A stretch of 64,000 nt of DNA from Glacieibacterium sp038210595 (GTDB lineage Bacteria; Pseudomonadota; Alphaproteobacteria; Sphingomonadales; Sphingomonadaceae), in the NCBI GenBank assembly GCA_038210595.1, contig JBBQWN010000009.1:1-64000 (forward strand), read 5' to 3'. The notes below the pieces were generated by a model. That model did no database searches, was not told the DNA's origin, and saw nothing but the letters and a program-made list of their open reading frames with translations. Below, one piece after another: positions 7,504-16,626 of the stretch (its first letter is position 1; every line of letters starts with the position of its first letter). The position numbers were made by a program, and so were the translations under genes.

Positions 7504-8864
7504 GCTTCGGACGGCGCCAGACTCCGGATGACGAGGCCCCGCCGGCGGCACCCGTCGTTGCTGGTACGCCGGAACCCACCGTGGTGCTGATGCGCACGAC
7601 GGCGGAGCAGTTCGCACAGATCCGCCGCGCCGCGCTGTCGCGGCTCGATCCGGTGCTGATCGCCGAAATGAGCGAGGGCGAGCTGCGCGCTGCCATCGGC
7701 ACCGCGGTCGGCGCGGTCGCCACCGAGGATCGCATTCAGATTAACGCGCGCGAGCAGGCCGCGCTGGTCGGCGAACTGCTTCATGACATGCTCGGCCTCG
7801 GTCCGCTGGAGCCGCTGCTCGCGGACGAGCGCATCACCGACATCATGGTCAACGGCCCCAAGCATACATTCATCGAGATCGGTGGCCAGCTGCGACGGTC
7901 CGACGTGACCTTCCGCGACAATGCCCATCTGCTTGCGATTGCGCAGCGCATCGCGTCGGCGATTGGGCGGCGCGTCGACGAGTCGTCGCCGCTGCTCGAT
8001 GCGCGGCTCGAGGATGGCAGCCGCGTCAACGTCGTCATCCCGCCGCTGGCGCTCGACGGCCCGACCCTGTCGATCCGCAAATTCGCCAAGAAGAAGATCG
8101 ACCTCGCCAAGCTGGTCGAATATCGCGCGATGACCGCACCGCTCGCCCGCGCCCTCGAGATCATGGCGCGCAGCCGGCTCAATATGGTGATCGCCGGCGG
8201 TACCGGCTCGGGCAAGACGACGCTGCTCAACGCGGTCAGCCGGTTTATCGACGAGCGCGAGCGCATCGTCACTATCGAGGACGCCGCCGAGCTTCAGCTG
8301 CAGCAGAGCCATGTCGTGCGACTTGAGACGCGGCCCGCCAATCTCGAAGGCGGTGGATTGATTACGCAACGCGACTTGGTTAAGAACGCCTTAAGAATGC
8401 GGCCGGACCGCATCATCATCGGCGAGGTCCGGAGTGATGAGGCGTTCGACATGTTGCAGGCGATGAACACCGGTCACGACGGCTCGATGACCACTGTCCA
8501 CTCTAACAACAGCCGCGACGCCATCGCGCGTATCGAGAACATGGTGCTGATGGGCGCGACCGGCCTGCCCCTCAACGCGATCCGCCACCAGATCGTGTCC
8601 GCCGTCGATGTCATTGTTCACATTTCGCGCATGCGCGACGGCGTCCGCCGCATCACCGAGGTCACTGAGGTCGCGGGCCTTGAAGGCGATGTCGTGACGC
8701 TGCAGAACCTGTTCGCGTTCGAATACGAGGGCGAGAACCGCGACGGCACGTTGCGGGGCGGTCACCGCGCGACCGGCACGCGGCCCGGGTTCCTCGACAA
8801 GATCCGCTACTTCGGTCTCGATGACGCGTTCATGACCGCGCTCGGGGCAAGCGAACGCGAATGA
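7500..8864 (+). CDS. cpaF: Tad secretion ATPase CpaF (TadA)
   Basis: A 454-residue GspE/VirB11-type hexameric ATPase that powers extension (and in some systems retraction) of the Flp pilus. The N-terminal part holds LGPLEPLLADERITDIMVNG. The Walker A GGTGSGKT spans about 233-240, followed by the Asp box TIEDAAELQL, the Walker B region RPDRIIIGEVRS and a His box around TGHDGSMTTVHSN. It would dock on the TadB/TadC membrane platform encoded next. The ATGA overlap with cpaE and the 4-nt overlap with tadB indicate tight coupling. Confidence 0.96.
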   Translation: MSFGRRQTPDDEAPPAAPVVAGTPEPTVVLMRTTAEQFAQIRRAALSRLDPVLIAEMSEGELRAAIGTAVGAVATEDRIQINAREQAALVGELLHDMLGLGPLEPLLADERITDIMVNGPKHTFIEIGGQLRRSDVTFRDNAHLLAIAQRIASAIGRRVDESSPLLDARLEDGSRVNVVIPPLALDGPTLSIRKFAKKKIDLAKLVEYRAMTAPLARALEIMARSRLNMVIAGGTGSGKTTLLNAVSRFIDERERIVTIEDAAELQLQQSHVVRLETRPANLEGGGLITQRDLVKNALRMRPDRIIIGEVRSDEAFDMLQAMNTGHDGSMTTVHSNNSRDAIARIENMVLMGATGLPLNAIRHQIVSAVDVIVHISRMRDGVRRITEVTEVAGLEGDVVTLQNLFAFEYEGENRDGTLRGGHRATGTRPGFLDKIRYFGLDDAFMTALGASERE

Positions 8865-9805
8865 CTCAGATGATCTGGATCATTATCGCCGCAACGGCGC
8901 TGCTGCTCGCCGGCACGACGGTCGCGCTTGCCGGGCGTTCGGGGCGTCGCCAGCTGGCCGGGCGCATCGCCGAGGTGCAGCCCACCTTGGCTGTCACGCG
9001 CGAAGCCTCGACCGGACAGCGGACGGCGCGGTTGCCGCGCTTCGTCTTGATCGATCAACTGTTCGGCCTCGACCGCGACCGCGCCAGCGATACGATGATT
9101 CCGATCCTGCGCTGCGCCGTGATGGGGGCATTGGGCGGCATTGCAGTCTATGCCGTCGCCCACCTGCTGCTTGGCATTGACCAAGCCTATGCGATCGCCG
9201 CCGCTGCGGCCGCAGGAGTCTATTATGCCCGGCTGGCAGTCGCCAAGAAGCGCGGCAAGGTAGAGGACAAAATGGAGGACGAGCTGAGCCAGGCGCTTGG
9301 CGTCATCATTCGCTGCGTCCGTGTCGGCCTGCCGGTGCTGGAGGGAATGCGCGCGGCCGGGAACGAACTGCCCGCTCCGACCGGTCCCGAATTCCGCCGC
9401 TGCGTCGATCAGATTGCGCTTGGCGAGAATTTCGACACGGCGCTGCAGCACATGGCAGCGCGCTGCACTCTCTCGGGCTATCGTTTTCTTGCGGTAACCA
9501 TCTCGCTGCAGCGTCAGACCGGCGGCAATCTTTCCGAAACGCTCGACAATCTTGCCGAGACCTTGCGGAAGCGCAAAGCGCTACGGCTCAAGGTACAGGC
9601 GCTGATCTCCGAGCCGATGGCGACCGTCGCGGTGCTGTCGGTACTGCCGTTCGTCGTTGGCGCAATTCTGATGGCGGTGCGGCCAGACTATGTCATGACC
9701 CTGTTCACGACCGACACCGGGCGGCTGATCCTCGGTATCGCGATCGTCATCCAGAGCGTCGGCCTCCTCGTCATCCGCACGCTCATCAAGCAGACTTTGG
9801 CGTGA
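8861..9805 (+). CDS. tadB: Tad inner-membrane platform protein TadB
   Basis: A 314-residue GspF-like membrane protein that forms the inner-membrane platform together with TadC. One N-terminal and one mid hydrophobic segment, then a cytoplasmic T2SSF domain (EDELSQALGVIIRCVRVG, QTGGNLSETLDNLAETLRKR) and two C-terminal membrane helices. The length matches TadB. It starts by ATGA overlap with cpaF, and its stop overlaps tadC. Confidence 0.93.
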   Translation: MTQMIWIIIAATALLLAGTTVALAGRSGRRQLAGRIAEVQPTLAVTREASTGQRTARLPRFVLIDQLFGLDRDRASDTMIPILRCAVMGALGGIAVYAVAHLLLGIDQAYAIAAAAAAGVYYARLAVAKKRGKVEDKMEDELSQALGVIIRCVRVGLPVLEGMRAAGNELPAPTGPEFRRCVDQIALGENFDTALQHMAARCTLSGYRFLAVTISLQRQTGGNLSETLDNLAETLRKRKALRLKVQALISEPMATVAVLSVLPFVVGAILMAVRPDYVMTLFTTDTGRLILGIAIVIQSVGLLVIRTLIKQTLA

Positions 9806-10728
9806 TGATCACCGGCCCCGAAATCGCACTGCTGCTGATCGGCGTGATTGCCATCGGCTTGACCGCGCTGTTCGTCGTGCGGGCGTTGCGGTCGCGTCGG
9901 GCGCTGCAGGCGCGGCTGGAGCTTGGCCGGCCGGCAACCAAGATCGCCGATCCAGCGCGCAGCCCGCTGGCGAGGATCGGCGACCTGCTCATCGCCACCC
10001 CGCTCATCGGTTCGGGCGAGGGTCCGAAGCTGCGCCAAACGCTGTATGCTGCTGGCTTCGTCAGCCCAAGTGCGGTCGGGCGGCTGATCGGCACGAAGAT
10101 TGTTGGCGGCGGGCTACTCGGCGCACTCGCCGTGGTCTGGATTCAGACCAGCGAAGCCAGCCTGCTCACGTCCGCTGCTGCGCTGCTCGGCGCGCTGCTG
10201 CTCGGCCTGCGCGCGCCCGACATGGTGGTCGCCCATCTCGCGAAATCGCGGCGCGGCGGCATGGAGCGCGGGCTCCCCGATGTCCTAGACTTGCTGGTCG
10301 TCTGCGGCGAGGCCGGCATCGGTCTGGATAACGCCATTGAGCGCGTCTCGATCGAGTTGAAACAGGCGCATGCCGAGCTTGCCAAGGAACTCGGCATCAC
10401 CGTGTCGGAAATGCGCATGCTACCTGACCGGCTGGTTGCGCTGCGCAACATGGGCGACCGCGTCGGTCTCGAATCGGTGCGCTCGATCGCGTCGACGCTG
10501 ATCCAGACGATGCGTTACGGTACGCCGCTGGGGAAGGCGCTGCGCGTCCTGTCGGCCGATATCCGGCTCGAGCGGCAAACGGTCATGGAGCAGAAGGCGG
10601 CGCGACTGCCGGTCCTGATCACCATGCCGATCATCGTCTTCATCCTGCCGGCGACGACGCTGGTGGTTGCCGGCCCGGCCTTCCTCCAGCTATTCAGCGC
10701 CCTCAGCAAGCTGGGGGGCAACGGATGA
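9805..10728 (+). CDS. tadC: Tad inner-membrane platform protein TadC
   Basis: A 307-residue GspF-like membrane protein, partner of TadB. It has an N-terminal helix, the characteristic T2SSF segment RGLPDVLDLLVVCGEAGIGLDNAI and the later QTMRYGTPLGKALRVLSADIR. The last membrane helix is PVLITMPIIVFILPATTLVV. ATG at 9805 forms a TGATG junction with tadB, and GTG 9802 is equally possible. It overlaps the tadD start at 10725. Confidence 0.92.
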   Translation: MITGPEIALLLIGVIAIGLTALFVVRALRSRRALQARLELGRPATKIADPARSPLARIGDLLIATPLIGSGEGPKLRQTLYAAGFVSPSAVGRLIGTKIVGGGLLGALAVVWIQTSEASLLTSAAALLGALLLGLRAPDMVVAHLAKSRRGGMERGLPDVLDLLVVCGEAGIGLDNAIERVSIELKQAHAELAKELGITVSEMRMLPDRLVALRNMGDRVGLESVRSIASTLIQTMRYGTPLGKALRVLSADIRLERQTVMEQKAARLPVLITMPIIVFILPATTLVVAGPAFLQLFSALSKLGGNG

Positions 10729-11447
10729 ACATCGCCGCACACATCCGCGTGCTGATGTTGGTCGCGACAGCCCTCGCGCTGCCGGCAGCAGCGGCCGATG
10801 CGCCTCAGCCACCGATCAGCAGCATGGCATTCGCCGCCGCCGCCGCGCGCAGCGACCAGAGCAAGCTGGCTGCCAAGCTCTACCGCGAGCAGACCAAGCA
10901 AAACCCCCGCGATGCAGCCGCGTGGTTCGGGCTGGGCCAGGCGCTCGAGGCCGACAACCATCTCGGCGAGGCGGTTGCGGCGCTGGAGCGTGCGACCGAA
11001 TTGCAGCCGGGCTTGCCGGGCCTGTCGCGAGCGCGTGGCCGGGCGGAGTTGCGGGCCGGCAATCTTGCCGCGGCCGAGTCCGCCTACCGGTCCGCGGCCG
11101 CGGAGATCCCGAACGACCCGCGTGCCTGGGTCGGCCTCGGCGTCGCGCTCGACCTGCAACGCCGTCATGGCGAGGCGCAGGCGGCGTACACCAGCGCGCT
11201 TCGCGCCGATCCGCTTGATCGTCCCGCGCGCAACAACATGGCGCTGTCGGTGGCGCTGCAGGGCGACAGCGCGCGCGCTGCACAGCTGCTGGAGCCGTGG
11301 GCGAACACCGACGACGCGCCCGCCCGGATGCGCGGCAACCTGCAACTGCTTCAGGCGGCAGCGACTCCGTCAAAGACGATTCCGGCCGGCGTCGACCCGC
11401 AATTTGTTGCGGCATTGCGTGCCTTTGGCAAGGATGCGCGGCCGTGA
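10725..11447 (+). CDS. tadD: TPR protein TadD
   Basis: A 240-residue protein with an N-terminal signal sequence (LMLVATALALPAAAAD) and about four tetratricopeptide repeats, for example AAWFGLGQALEADNHLGEAVAAL and AWVGLGVALDLQRRHGEAQAAY. TadD proteins are thought to be periplasmic pilotin-like factors that help secretin assembly. No lipobox Cys is visible, so it is probably soluble periplasmic. A GGGGGG ribosome site lies just before ATG inside the tadC end. Confidence 0.88.
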   Translation: MNIAAHIRVLMLVATALALPAAAADAPQPPISSMAFAAAAARSDQSKLAAKLYREQTKQNPRDAAAWFGLGQALEADNHLGEAVAALERATELQPGLPGLSRARGRAELRAGNLAAAESAYRSAAAEIPNDPRAWVGLGVALDLQRRHGEAQAAYTSALRADPLDRPARNNMALSVALQGDSARAAQLLEPWANTDDAPARMRGNLQLLQAAATPSKTIPAGVDPQFVAALRAFGKDARP

Positions 11448-12043
11448 GACGTCGGCAGCGCGGCACCGCATCGCTGGAAATGGTGTTCGCCATTCCCGTC
11501 TTGCTGCTCCTGCTGGGCGCGGCCATTGACTTCGCGTTCTTTGGCCTGGTCAACCACCAGTTGGGCTATGCCGCGCGCGTCGCGTCGCGCTGGGGGATTA
11601 CCGGCCAGAAGCCGGTATCGATCGACGAAAACGTCATTCCGGTTAAGTGGTGTGGCGCCGGCGCGACGCCGACCGATACGCGCGTCACGTTCATGCGGCA
11701 GCTGATTGCCGGGTCGCTTGGCAGCATCCTGCGTGCCGACAATGTCTGCATCGCGGTGCTGTCCTACACCGGCGGCTATTCAAAGATCGGCGATCCTGAG
11801 CCTTACATCGATGTCAACGGTAACAAGGCCTACGACAACGGCGAGCCGTATACCGATATCAACGGCGACGGCAGCTGGAGCATGGACCAGGGCGGTGCGT
11901 CGCTGGGTGTTGGCGGGGACGTCACGGTGTACTCGCTGCGCTACACCACCACACCGTTCAGCGGACTGACCCCCGGCTTGCCCGAAAAGCTGAACTTCGA
12001 AGCGCGGATCGTCGCGCGTAACGAACCGTATCTGACGAAATGA
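11444..12043 (+). CDS. tadE: TadE-like pseudopilin with Ca-binding loops
   Basis: A 199-residue minor pseudopilin. The leader RRRQRG precedes TASLEM, a TadE-type prepilin cleavage site with Glu5, then a hydrophobic helix. Between about residues 123 and 148 there are two adjacent Asp/Asn-rich loops, DVNGNKAYDNGEPY and TDINGDGSWSMD, resembling EF-hand/dockerin calcium loops (D123, N125, D131; D138, N140, D142, S144, D148). Such an insert is not part of the minimal TadE fold. The start is GTG 11444, overlapping the tadD stop; a longer upstream frame lies inside tadD. Confidence 0.85.
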   Translation: MRRRQRGTASLEMVFAIPVLLLLLGAAIDFAFFGLVNHQLGYAARVASRWGITGQKPVSIDENVIPVKWCGAGATPTDTRVTFMRQLIAGSLGSILRADNVCIAVLSYTGGYSKIGDPEPYIDVNGNKAYDNGEPYTDINGDGSWSMDQGGASLGVGGDVTVYSLRYTTTPFSGLTPGLPEKLNFEARIVARNEPYLTK

Positions 12044-12606
12044 GCCGGCACCATCCACGTAGCCGCCGCGGCGCCAGCGCGCTGGAGCTGGCTCTGTCGC
12101 TGCCGATGCTGCTTGGCTTCATGCTGGCGATCATCGATCTCGGCCGCTTCATTACCGACACCAACCGCGCCACTTCAGCGGCTGCGGCGGTTGCCGACCT
12201 GGTTTCGCAGACCGAAACGTTCGTCGACGCGCCCAATCCCGACACCGTTACAACGGGCAAGGAATTGGGGGTCGTCAATGTCGCGGCGCGCGAGGTTGCG
12301 ACACCGCTTAGTCTGTTCACCGACGGTGCCGTTATCATCACCGTGATATCGAACAACGGGGCTGGCCCCGTCATCAGCTGGACTCGCCGCTGGGGCCGCA
12401 CCGATATCAACAGCAATGTCAGTGTCACCAAGATGCGCAATATCACGCTGGCGTCCGGCGAGGCCGCCGTGTTCGCCGAGGTCGGCTACAAATTCCATCC
12501 GTTCCTGCTGTCTGGAAAACTGCTCGGCCTGGATAAGGACCAGGTTTTTTCGACGACAGCCGTCCGGCGGCCCCGTCTGGTCGGCCCGAAACTGGTGGCC
12601 TCATGA
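12040..12606 (+). CDS. tadF: TadE/TadF-like pseudopilin
   Basis: A 188-residue minor pseudopilin with leader SRRG followed by ASALELALSLPMLLGFMLAIIDLGRF, the typical TadE/TadF cleavage site and hydrophobic helix. The remaining periplasmic domain holds no other recognised motif. TadE and TadF form a complex needed for pilus assembly. ATG at 12040 overlaps the tadE stop by 4 nt, and its end overlaps tadG. Whether it is TadE or TadF is decided only by order, so the symbol is tentative. Confidence 0.85.
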   Translation: MSRHHPRSRRGASALELALSLPMLLGFMLAIIDLGRFITDTNRATSAAAAVADLVSQTETFVDAPNPDTVTTGKELGVVNVAAREVATPLSLFTDGAVIITVISNNGAGPVISWTRRWGRTDINSNVSVTKMRNITLASGEAAVFAEVGYKFHPFLLSGKLLGLDKDQVFSTTAVRRPRLVGPKLVAS

Positions 12607-14096
12607 TGAAGCGCGCGCATCGCAGCCGCCGTGGCAATGCCGCGTTGATGGCGACCTTCATGCTGTTGCCGATGTCGCTGCTCGCTGGCATCGGCGTCGA
12701 TTTCGGCCGTGCCTATGTGGCACAGTCGCGGCTGAGTCAGGCGGTCGATGCCGCCGCGCTGGCCGGAGGCCGGAAGCTGAGCGTCGAGGGCGTGGACCTC
12801 ACGGCCGACGCCAATACCTATTTCAAATCCAATTTCGTTGCTGCCTCCGAGCAGGCGGTGCTCACGACATTCACAGCGACGCCAAGCGAAAACAACAATC
12901 TGTTGACCGTCAATGCGCGCGGCACGATCGAAACGACATTCCTCAGGCTGGCGGGGTGGAACACGTTGCCCATCGCGGCGACTGCCACCGCCCGCCGCAC
13001 GACACTGGGAATGGAGTTGGCGCTGGTGCTCGACGTCACTGGCTCGCTCGACAGCGGCGACGCGATCGGCAAGCTCAAGGAAGCGGCGACAACGTTGGTC
13101 GATATCCTGTTCGGCAGCAAGCAGACGATCGACACGCTGTATGTCTCGGTCGTGCCGTTTACAGCCTCGGTCAACTACGGCGTCAGCCGCTCCGCCTGGA
13201 TGACAGGCGGTACCGTCCTCGGCAGCAAATACTCGCCGCACAATTGGCGTGGGTGTACCGAAGCTCGGAATGCGCCCGAGGACGAAAGCGACACGCCCCC
13301 GGTGACGGGGACGAACTTCGTCGGTACGCCCAAGCCATTCACGCCGTTCCTGTACAACACGACGATCGGGACGTCGCCGCTTCTGCTCGATAACGGCTGG
13401 GCCGCGACCGGATCGCCGGCGCCGACCGACACCAACGTGACAGTCGCCAACAGTGCCTATACGCCCGACAACAACCGCACGGGCCCCAACCTAGGTTGCG
13501 GCCAGCCGATGGCGGGCCTCGACAATAACCGCGATCGCATCAAGGCCGTGATCGCAGCATTGCGCACCTCGCACCGTAACGGCACGATCATCCCGGTCGG
13601 TCTGCAGGCGGGTTGGATGTCGATCTCGCCGAAATGGCGCGGCCTGTGGGGAACCAACCCCTGGGGTTCGACGACGCCGGACGGCTTCCCGCTCGACTAC
13701 AACACACCGTATATGCAGAAGGTGATCCTGCTCATCACCGACGGTGAGAATAACTGGTTTCAGTTAAGCACGGCCAAGGACCAGCAGCCCGACTACACGG
13801 CTTACGGACGTATCTCAGAAAAGCGGCTGAGTGCCTCGATCACGACGGTCGCGCAGGCGAAGACCGAGCTCGACACCCGAACTGCGCGAATGTGCACGAA
13901 GATCAAGTCGAACAACATCATCGTCTACACGATCACCGTCAGCACCGGTACCGCGATCTCGGCATCGACAAAGACGCTGTTCTCGAACTGCGCAACGTCG
14001 CCGCAATATTATTACGACGCACCTGACGCGACCAAGCTCAAGAGCATCTTCACCCAGATTGGCTCTCAGTTGAGCAACCTGCGGCTGGAGAAATAG
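12603..14096 (+). CDS. tadG: TadG-like vWA pilus protein
   Basis: A 497-residue protein with a TadE-like N-terminal membrane anchor (RRGNAALMATFMLLPMSLLAG, and DFGRAYVAQSRLSQAVDAAALAGG typical of TadG/Flp_N) followed by a periplasmic von Willebrand A domain. The MIDAS motif is DVTGSLDS (Thr in place of the first Ser of DxSxS) and a later vWA strand is VILLITDGEN. TadG is the last gene of the locus and is thought to anchor or stabilise the outer part of the machine. It starts by overlap with tadF and is the end of the operon. Confidence 0.9.
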   Translation: MMKRAHRSRRGNAALMATFMLLPMSLLAGIGVDFGRAYVAQSRLSQAVDAAALAGGRKLSVEGVDLTADANTYFKSNFVAASEQAVLTTFTATPSENNNLLTVNARGTIETTFLRLAGWNTLPIAATATARRTTLGMELALVLDVTGSLDSGDAIGKLKEAATTLVDILFGSKQTIDTLYVSVVPFTASVNYGVSRSAWMTGGTVLGSKYSPHNWRGCTEARNAPEDESDTPPVTGTNFVGTPKPFTPFLYNTTIGTSPLLLDNGWAATGSPAPTDTNVTVANSAYTPDNNRTGPNLGCGQPMAGLDNNRDRIKAVIAALRTSHRNGTIIPVGLQAGWMSISPKWRGLWGTNPWGSTTPDGFPLDYNTPYMQKVILLITDGENNWFQLSTAKDQQPDYTAYGRISEKRLSASITTVAQAKTELDTRTARMCTKIKSNNIIVYTITVSTGTAISASTKTLFSNCATSPQYYYDAPDATKLKSIFTQIGSQLSNLRLEK

Positions 14097-14140
14097 CACC
14101 GTATTTGCCGTCCGCCCGGCATTCGGCTAGCCGTCCCGCG

Positions 14141-15001
14141 ATGTTAAGAAGCGTCCTGTGTGCGGCTCTTGCCTTGGCGGCCGTACCCGCCGCTGCCGAG
14201 CCGGCGCTGTGGCAGGTCGCCGACGCCGACACCGAGATCATCCTGTTCGGCTCGATCCACGAGCTGCCGCCCGGTGTGGCATGGCTTACACCGCGGGTTA
14301 CAGCCCGCGTCGATGCCGCCGACACACTGGTGCTGGAGGCCGTGCTGCCCGATGATCCGGGTGTCGTCGCGCAGCTGGTCGCGCGGCTGGGCTATTCGCC
14401 CGCGCCGCCGAAACTCGCGACCCGGGTCGCGCCGTCAAAGCGCACTGCGCTGAAGGCCGCGATCGCCGGCGCCGGCCTGTCGCCCGACACCCTCGACCTG
14501 ATGGAGACCTGGCTGGCGGCGATCGTGCTTGGCGACGGCGCGCTGGCAAGACTCGGCTTCACCGCGGAGAACGGCGTCGAGGCGACGTTGACCGCCCGCG
14601 TCCGGGCCGCCGACAAGCCGGTGACACCGCTGGAAACACTGGAGCAGCAGTTCGGCTATTTCGACAACCTGTCCGAAACCGATCAGCGCGCGCTGCTGGA
14701 TGCAACTGTGGACGATGCCGCGACCGCGCAGGCCGATTCCCGACGCCTGATCGCGGCATGGCTGGCCGGCGACACCGCGACAATCGCCGCCGAGTTCAAG
14801 GCCGATGCCCTGGGCGCGACACCCAACCTGGAGCGGGTGCTGGTGCGTGACCGCAACGCCCGCTGGGCCGACTGGATCAAGACGCGATTGAACCGCCCCG
14901 GCCGCGTGTTCATGGCTGTCGGCGCTGCGCATCTGGCCGGCCCGGATTCGGTGCAGGCGATGCTGAAGACGCGCGGGCTGACCGCGACGCGGCTGCCGTG
15001 A
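14141..15001 (+). CDS. TraB/GumN family exported protein
   Basis: A 286-residue protein with a signal peptide (LCAALALAAVPAAAEPA). The TraB/GumN hallmarks are the GSIHELPPG segment near the N-terminus and GAAHLAGPDSV near the C-terminus. The family has a metalloprotease-like fold (also called Tiki/PrgY), but activity in this clade is unproven. ATG 14141 starts the signal peptide directly; an earlier TTG adds 12 residues that spoil it. It follows tadG by 44 bp and could be cotranscribed, though no functional link to pili is known. Confidence 0.8.
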   Translation: MLRSVLCAALALAAVPAAAEPALWQVADADTEIILFGSIHELPPGVAWLTPRVTARVDAADTLVLEAVLPDDPGVVAQLVARLGYSPAPPKLATRVAPSKRTALKAAIAGAGLSPDTLDLMETWLAAIVLGDGALARLGFTAENGVEATLTARVRAADKPVTPLETLEQQFGYFDNLSETDQRALLDATVDDAATAQADSRRLIAAWLAGDTATIAAEFKADALGATPNLERVLVRDRNARWADWIKTRLNRPGRVFMAVGAAHLAGPDSVQAMLKTRGLTATRLP

Positions 15002-15014
15002 CGCGAAAAAGCGA

Positions 15015-15036
15015 CGGGTGCCGGTGACAGCACCCG
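15015..15036 (+). terminator. Hairpin after the TraB-like gene
   Basis: CGGGTGC (15015-15021) and GCACCCG (15030-15036) form a perfect 7-bp GC-rich stem with an 8-nt loop, 14 nt after the stop of the TraB/GumN gene. No U-run follows. It may be a weak terminator closing the pilus transcript. Confidence 0.4.
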
Positions 15037-15196
15037 CCGAGGCTCGCTCAAGAGGCGGGGAGAATCATGCGCCGCTTGCTCTCACTGCATATCCTATCGT
15101 AACGGTAGGCGTTCGGCAGAAAATCTTTCGCCGCGGCCAATTGCACTTTGTCGCCAGCCGCGGATGGCGGCTAGACTGGGCCGCAGGGGGACGCCG

Positions 15197-15931
15197 ATGA
15201 GCGATACGACTTTGCGCACGGTCGATGCGGACGCCATCGCCGGGCGGCACCTGCGCTATTACGACTTCCTGATGGCGGCGTTCGTCGCCATCCTGATCTG
15301 CTCCAACCTGATCGGCGCGGGCAAGCCGGCGACGCTGACCCTGCCGCTGTTCGGCCCGGTGATCTTTGGCGCGGGCATCCTATTCTTCCCGCTCGGCTAT
15401 GTGCTGGGTGACGTGCTGACCGAGGTTTACGGCTACGCCCGCGCCCGGCGCGTGGTGTGGGCCGGGTTCGCGGCCAGCCTGTTCATGGCTTTCATGGCGT
15501 GGGTGATCGTTACCCTGCCCCCGGCCCCCGGCTATACCGGCCAGATCGCACTGGCGGAGGTGTTCGGCCAGACACCGCGCATTGTCATCGCCAGCATCCT
15601 GGCGTTCTGGGCGGGCGAGTTCGCCAACGCCTTCGTGCTGGCGCGGATGAAAGTGTGGACGCAGGGCCGGATGCTTTGGACCCGCACCATCGGCTCGACC
15701 GTCGTCGGCCAGGCGGTCGACAGCGCGATCTTCTACCCGCTCGCCTTCCTCGGCGTCTGGGAGACATCACTGGTGGTCAAGGTAATGGTCACCAACTACC
15801 TGTTGAAAGTCCTGTGGGAGGTGGTCCTGACGCCCGTCACCTACCGCGTGGTCGCTTTCTTCAAGCGCGCCGAAGGCGTCGACGTGTTCGACAACGGCAC
15901 CGACTTCACCCCGTTCCGGGCGAAGGTCTAG
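15197..15931 (+). CDS. yhhQ: Queuosine precursor transporter (VUT/YhhQ family)
   Basis: A 244-residue integral membrane protein of the VUT family, COG1738, which imports queuosine precursors such as preQ0 or preQ1. Conserved features are the first helix with YYDFLMAAFVAILICSNLIG, the FPLGYVLGDVLTEVYGYARARRVVW loop, and FWAGEFANAFVLARMKVWTQG. ATG 15197 sits 6 nt after CAGGGGG; the upstream in-frame ATG adds residues without a ribosome site. No preQ1 riboswitch was seen in the leader. Its stop TAG shares the CTAG tetranucleotide with the convergent purQ stop. Confidence 0.88.
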   Translation: MSDTTLRTVDADAIAGRHLRYYDFLMAAFVAILICSNLIGAGKPATLTLPLFGPVIFGAGILFFPLGYVLGDVLTEVYGYARARRVVWAGFAASLFMAFMAWVIVTLPPAPGYTGQIALAEVFGQTPRIVIASILAFWAGEFANAFVLARMKVWTQGRMLWTRTIGSTVVGQAVDSAIFYPLAFLGVWETSLVVKVMVTNYLLKVLWEVVLTPVTYRVVAFFKRAEGVDVFDNGTDFTPFRAKV

Positions 15932-16593
15932 CTCAGCGCCGCGACCAGCCCTTCGAACAGGCGGCGGCCGTCGGTGCCGCCGTGGGCGGCCTCGATCACC
16001 CGCTCGGGATGGGGCATCAGGCCGAGCACATTTCCCTGGGCGTTGACGATGCCGGCGATGTCGCGGGCCGAGCCGTTGACGGCCTCGCCGTAGCGAAATA
16101 CCACCCGGCCCTCGCCCTCCAGCCGGTCGAGCTCGTCGGCGTCGGCGGTGAAATTGCCGTCGTGGTGGGCGACCGGCACCCGGATCTGCTCGTTCGCGTC
16201 GAAGCGGCTGGTGAAGCTGGTCTGGCTGTTGGCGACGGTCAGCACGACATCACGGCAGACGAAATCGAGGCCGGCGTTACGCATCAGCGCGCCGGGCAGC
16301 AGCCCCGCCTCGGTCAGCACCTGGAAGCCGTTGCAGACGCCCAGCACCGCGACGCCCCGCCCGGCCGCCTCGACCACGGCCCGCATGATCGGCGAGCGGG
16401 CCGACATCGCGCCGGATCGGAGGTAGTCACCGTAGGAGAAGCCGCCGGGCAGCGCGATCAGGTCGAGGCCATCGGGCAGTTCGGTGTCGCGGTGCCAGAC
16501 CATCGCAGGTGCCTGACCGGTGGTGTCGCGCAGCGCGACGGCGAGGTCGCGGTCGCAGTTCGAGCCGGGGAAGACGACGACGGCAGTCTTCAT
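15928..16593 (-). CDS. purQ: FGAM synthase glutaminase subunit PurQ
   Basis: A 221-residue class I glutamine amidotransferase subunit of phosphoribosylformylglycinamidine synthase. It supplies ammonia to PurL in purine synthesis. The nucleophile Cys lies in LGVCNGFQ (about residue 87) and the catalytic His in MPHPERV near the C-terminus. The start MKTAVVVFPGSNCDRD is canonical. It lies 33 nt downstream of purS on the same strand, as in most alphaproteobacteria. Its stop overlaps the convergent transporter stop. Confidence 0.97.
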   Translation of the reverse strand: MKTAVVVFPGSNCDRDLAVALRDTTGQAPAMVWHRDTELPDGLDLIALPGGFSYGDYLRSGAMSARSPIMRAVVEAAGRGVAVLGVCNGFQVLTEAGLLPGALMRNAGLDFVCRDVVLTVANSQTSFTSRFDANEQIRVPVAHHDGNFTADADELDRLEGEGRVVFRYGEAVNGSARDIAGIVNAQGNVLGLMPHPERVIEAAHGGTDGRRLFEGLVAALS

Positions 16594-16626
16594 GGGCGCG
16601 GCTCCTCTAGACGGTTTCGACCCGGC

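Noticed and set aside
15037..15196. preQ1 riboswitch before the queuosine-precursor transporter
   Set aside because: No A-rich tail or compact pseudoknot pattern typical of preQ1 aptamers could be found in the leader.
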